Shown: one piece after another, positions 61,331-64,000 of the stretch | Layout: the number at the start of each line of letters is the position of its first letter | How positions within the stretch are numbered: the stretch's first letter is position 1 | NCBI RefSeq assembly: GCF_013334205.1 | Contig: NZ_CP054424.1 | Span: 578,001-642,000, forward strand | DNA from: Rhodoferax sp. BAB1 | Lineage (GTDB): Bacteria > Pseudomonadota > Gammaproteobacteria > Burkholderiales > Burkholderiaceae_C | Direction: 5' to 3' | Length of the DNA stretch: 64,000 nucleotides | Translations under genes and position numbers: made by a program | The notes under the pieces: model-generated | Database searches by the model: none | The model's input: only the letters and a program-made list of their open reading frames with translations | What the model was told of the DNA's origin: nothing

Positions 61331-63254
61331 GTTCAAGGGGACCGGGTAGCGGGAGGGTGGGGGCCGGTGCGCGGGCGGCCACCAGCTGGGCCGGCAGGGT
61401 CAGCACCATGGAGGTGCCGGCGCCCGGGGTGGAGATGAGCTCGACGCGCGCGCCGATGCGTTCGGCGCGTTCACGCATGATGCGCAGGCCCACGTGGCTG
61501 TCGTCGATGCTGCCGTCGCGGGTGTCGAAGCCGCTGCCGTCGTCGCGCACCTCGAAGCGCCATTCGGGCTGCTGCTGAACGTCCAGCCAGACCTGCGAGG
61601 CGCGGGCGTGCTTGCGCACGTTGGAGAGCGCCTCCTGCACGATGTGCAGCACCTGGATCTGCAGGTCGGGCGCCAGCGGCAGGCCCTGGCCCTGCATCTG
61701 CAGGTGGGCCTTCAGGCCGCTTTGCAGCTCGAACTTGTGCAGGGTGGTGGTGAGCGCCGTCTCGATGTCTTCGGTGTTGGTGCGGGTGCGGAAGTGCATG
61801 AGCAGTTCGCGCACGTCGCCATAACTTTCGCGCACGCCGGCGTCGATCTCTTCCAGCACCGTGGCCATGTGCTGGCGGTCGCCCGCGGCCAGGGCGTCGC
61901 GCATGAGTTGCACCTGGATCTTGAGGAAGGCGAGCGACTGCGCGATGGAGTCGTGCAGCTCGCGCGCCAGCAGGTGGCGCTCTTGTGCCACCGCGGCTTC
62001 CATGTCCAGCGCGTTCAGGCGCAGGTTCTCCATGGCGCCGGCCAGATGGCTGGCCAGGGCTTCGAGCAGGGAGCGCTCGGCCTCCGAAGGTTCGGTGCGG
62101 GCGTGGAAAAACAGATCCACCTCGCCCATCAGGCGCTCGTGCAGGCGCACCGGGATGTTGACCAGCGACTCGAAGCCGGCCTGCCCGCACAGGCGCTCGC
62201 GGGTGTCGCCCAGGGCGTGGATGGGGATGACACGCAGGCTGGCATCGGCCGCCATGCCGGCGCCGCAGTCGCAGTCACCCTTGTGGATGCAGTGTTCGGC
62301 TTCCACCATCTCGGCGGGCAGGCCCTGGGCGGCCAGCATGAGGTAACGCTGGTTGCTCTGGTCGGACCAGCGCAGGGCCACGCCGTCGGCGTGCGCGATG
62401 CGCTGGATGGCGCGCACGAAACCCTGGGCCAGTTCGTCCAGCGTGGTGGCACGCGCCACCAGGGCGGTGACTTCGTAGAGGCTGGCCAGGCGTTCGCGCT
62501 TTTCTTCCAGTTCGGCGGTTTTCTCGGCGACCTTGGCTTCCAGGTGGCGGTACATGGACTGCAGGTGCGCGGCCATGTCGTTGAAGCCCGTGGCCAGGGT
62601 GCCGAATTCGTCGCTGCTGACGTGGTCCACCCGCGCGTCGAAGTCGCCGCCCTGGATCTTCTCGATGGCGCGCTTGAGCTGGCCCACGGGCTCCAGCACC
62701 AGCAATTGGCCCACGTAAAGCATCACCACGGCACCCAGGATGACCAGGGCCATCAGCGTGGTCTGCAGCAGGTGCAGGATGGCGGTCCAGCGCGAGATAT
62801 GGGTTTCGATGCCGTGCACGAAGGCATCGATATGGCCGACGAAGGCGATGGTCAGTTCGCGCAGCTGCTGCGGCAGCGCGGGGATGGCCGGGCCGGCCAG
62901 CAGCTGGCGGAAACCGGCCCAGTCGTCTTCGAGCACGGCAAAACGCGCCTGCACGGTCTCGTCCCAGGGCACGAAAAGCGGGCGCTCGGGGTCGCCATGG
63001 CGCAGCACGGCGAGGCTGCCTTCGAATTCCTGCACCAGCTGGGGCAGTTCGCCGGTCTGGCCGGTGCCCAGGCTCAGCGCCATGCGGTAGGCCTGCATGC
63101 GCATGCGCCCGGCCTCGTTGACCGCGGCGGCGCCGCCGTCGAGCTGCCAGGACACCCACAGCGTGGCCGCCGTGGCCAGCAGGGCCAGCAGCAGGAAGGG
63201 GGTGGCAGCCAGGGTCAGCTTGGTCGCCAGGCTGCGTTGTTGGCGGGGTGTCAT
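61320..63254 (-). CDS. narX: NarX-type nitrate/nitrite sensor histidine kinase
   Basis: 644 residues from ATG 63254. Membrane helix, periplasmic sensor with a P-box-like NEAGRMRMQAYRMALSL, second membrane helix, HAMP, coiled coil, a GAF-type domain containing a Cys-rich HCIHKGDCDCGAG, then HisKA_3 (RHLLARELHDSIAQSLAFLKIQ) with the phospho-His and a HATPase (DDGSGFD, GLRIMRERAERIGA). Partner of NarL in the same operon. Confidence 0.9.
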   Translation of the reverse strand: MTPRQQRSLATKLTLAATPFLLLALLATAATLWVSWQLDGGAAAVNEAGRMRMQAYRMALSLGTGQTGELPQLVQEFEGSLAVLRHGDPERPLFVPWDETVQARFAVLEDDWAGFRQLLAGPAIPALPQQLRELTIAFVGHIDAFVHGIETHISRWTAILHLLQTTLMALVILGAVVMLYVGQLLVLEPVGQLKRAIEKIQGGDFDARVDHVSSDEFGTLATGFNDMAAHLQSMYRHLEAKVAEKTAELEEKRERLASLYEVTALVARATTLDELAQGFVRAIQRIAHADGVALRWSDQSNQRYLMLAAQGLPAEMVEAEHCIHKGDCDCGAGMAADASLRVIPIHALGDTRERLCGQAGFESLVNIPVRLHERLMGEVDLFFHARTEPSEAERSLLEALASHLAGAMENLRLNALDMEAAVAQERHLLARELHDSIAQSLAFLKIQVQLMRDALAAGDRQHMATVLEEIDAGVRESYGDVRELLMHFRTRTNTEDIETALTTTLHKFELQSGLKAHLQMQGQGLPLAPDLQIQVLHIVQEALSNVRKHARASQVWLDVQQQPEWRFEVRDDGSGFDTRDGSIDDSHVGLRIMRERAERIGARVELISTPGAGTSMVLTLPAQLVAARAPAPTLPLPGPLEHVA

Positions 63255-63315
63255 GGTCGTCGTTTTCAAGGTGCCCAGTGTGCCGCCATCGCGGCCGGCC
63301 CGGGGGCTCCGAATC

Positions 63316-63329
63316 TTGATACGGATCAA
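63316..63329. promoter_or_regulatory. Perfect FNR box between narX and the universal stress gene
   Basis: TTGAT-ACGG-ATCAA matches the FNR/ANR consensus exactly. It is 60 bp before the UspA start and about 62 bp before the narX start, so it could drive either or both under anoxia. Confidence 0.7.
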
Positions 63330-63388
63330 GTCGCCGCGCAATAGGCGGCCTAAAGTGAGGCTGTCACGCTCACGTCCAGGAGGTTTCC

Positions 63389-63826
63389 ATGTTCCAGCAC
63401 ATCCTGCTTCCCACCGATGGTTCCGAGCCGGCCCAACGCGCGGTGCAGCGCGGCGTTGAACTGGCCCGGCGCCTGGGCTCCCGGGTCACGGTGATGACCG
63501 CGCTCGAACACTTCCCGGCCGGCATCATGGCCAGCGGCTACCGGCCCCATGACGATCTGCAGACGGTGCCCGGCCTGCAGGCCGCCGAGGACTGGCTGGC
63601 GCAGGCCGAGGCGGTGGCGCGGGCCGCTGGCGTGCCTTGCGAGCGCCTGCTGCTGCGTGACCAGGCGGTGGTGTACCGCGCCATCCTGGATGCGGCGCAA
63701 AGCTGCGGGGCCGACCTGATCGTCATGGGCACGCACGGCATGGGCCTGATCGAGCGCCTGTTCGTCGGCAGCCAGACGCAGCGTGTGCTCGCACACACGA
63801 ACATTCCGGTGCTGACCTTGCACTGA
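63389..63826 (+). CDS. Universal stress protein (UspA family)
   Basis: 145 residues. N-terminal strand MFQHILLPTDGSEPAQRAV and the C-terminal ATP-binding signature GTHGMGLIERLFVGSQTQRVLAHTNIPVL with G-2x-G-9x-G-S/T-like spacing. Preceded by AGGAGG and an FNR box; its location beside narXL suggests an anaerobic survival role. Confidence 0.88.
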   Translation: MFQHILLPTDGSEPAQRAVQRGVELARRLGSRVTVMTALEHFPAGIMASGYRPHDDLQTVPGLQAAEDWLAQAEAVARAAGVPCERLLLRDQAVVYRAILDAAQSCGADLIVMGTHGMGLIERLFVGSQTQRVLAHTNIPVLTLH

Positions 63827-63835
63827 GGGCGCAGG

Positions 63836-64000
63836 CTAGCCGCGGATATCCGCCACCGGCTCGCTGCCGAAATCGGGACGGGCCAGATAGGCCAGCACCT
63901 TGCGCGCGGCCGCCTCGGGGCTGTCGAGCTGGCCGCCGCTCTTGAGCTGCTCGAAGCGCGCGCGGTCTGGGAAGGCCGCGGCATCGGCGCCGCGCAGCTG
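63836..64000 (-). CDS. 3' end of a short-chain dehydrogenase/reductase-like gene (runs off the right edge)
   Basis: Only the last 54 residues are visible (minus strand, stop at 63836-63838): FPDRARFEQLKSGGQLDSPE, AAARKVLAYLARPDFGSEP and ADIRG. The pattern of helix followed by a short C-terminal strand matches the end of SDR proteins of the sepiapterin-reductase/oxidoreductase type. The assignment is based on the tail only. Confidence 0.5.
   Translation of the reverse strand, partial: QLRGADAAAFPDRARFEQLKSGGQLDSPEAAARKVLAYLARPDFGSEPVADIRG

Noticed and set aside
61494..63344. 616-codon plus-strand frame opposite narX
   Set aside because: Antisense shadow with repetitive His/Gln/Gly-rich composition; the narX domains on the minus strand are clear.

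Overview
The window looks like chromosome of a beta-proteobacterium (order Burkholderiales, probably Comamonadaceae). The right half is GC-rich with tightly packed genes and carries a narK1-narK2-narGHJI-ppiC nitrate respiration cluster, NarXL, NnrS and an anaerobic-type class II ribonucleotide reductase. The genus is inference. The window divides near position 29,324: left of it is a visibly less GC-rich mosaic of metal resistance, defence genes and broken genes (an island); right of it is a compact core-like region.

Left part, 1-13,850: metal resistance. The 3' part of a thymidine phosphorylase family gene is followed by a Met/His-rich exported protein, DUF2933, an isoprenylcysteine-methyltransferase-like membrane protein, a frameshifted DUF6629-like gene, a MerP-like chimera and a Cys-rich small protein. 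A CusCBA-type RND efflux system then has a CopR-like box and a 16-bp perfect hairpin upstream, and a CopZ/CopA module follows a MerR-family (CueR-like) promoter with a 19-bp spacer.

14,326-19,080: a defence-like unit. A BrxR/CapW-like WYL regulator diverges from a large N6-adenine DNA methyltransferase that overlaps a gene for a PD-(D/E)XK-like nuclease. 19,551-27,476: a metallophosphoesterase, then a second island bounded by two inward-facing paralogous HTH genes. Between those two is the most interesting locus: a tightly overlapping five-gene operon (24,979 down to 21,388) encoding a ubiquitin-like domain fused to an E2-like domain, a JAMM(JAB)-E1 fusion, a 62-aa protein, a trypsin-like serine protease and a 78-aa protein. 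It is divergent from an XRE regulator plus ImmA/IrrE metalloprotease pair, with a palindromic operator between them. It has the parts expected of a bacterial ubiquitin-like conjugation/deconjugation pathway. 26,855-29,107 is a graveyard of truncated genes (thermonuclease, histidine kinase, XRE, MmeI-like methylase) ending at a transposon-end-like array of 21-22-bp repeats.

Right part, 29,344-64,000: nrdJ contains a 379-aa LAGLIDADG intein and has an FNR-like box upstream. Small hypothetical genes, SRPBCC and PaaI-type thioesterase genes, the YqjD/E/K-like trio, rhodanese, zf-TFIIB, NnrS, nitronate monooxygenase, a chemotaxis receptor and a beta-carbonic anhydrase follow, then the nar cluster. 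A block of unrelated genes (hypothetical protein, LysR, orphan TctC-type binding protein, L(+)-tartrate dehydratase ttdAB, hipBA toxin-antitoxin) separates narK1 from narXL. A universal stress protein with a perfect FNR box and the end of an SDR gene close the window.
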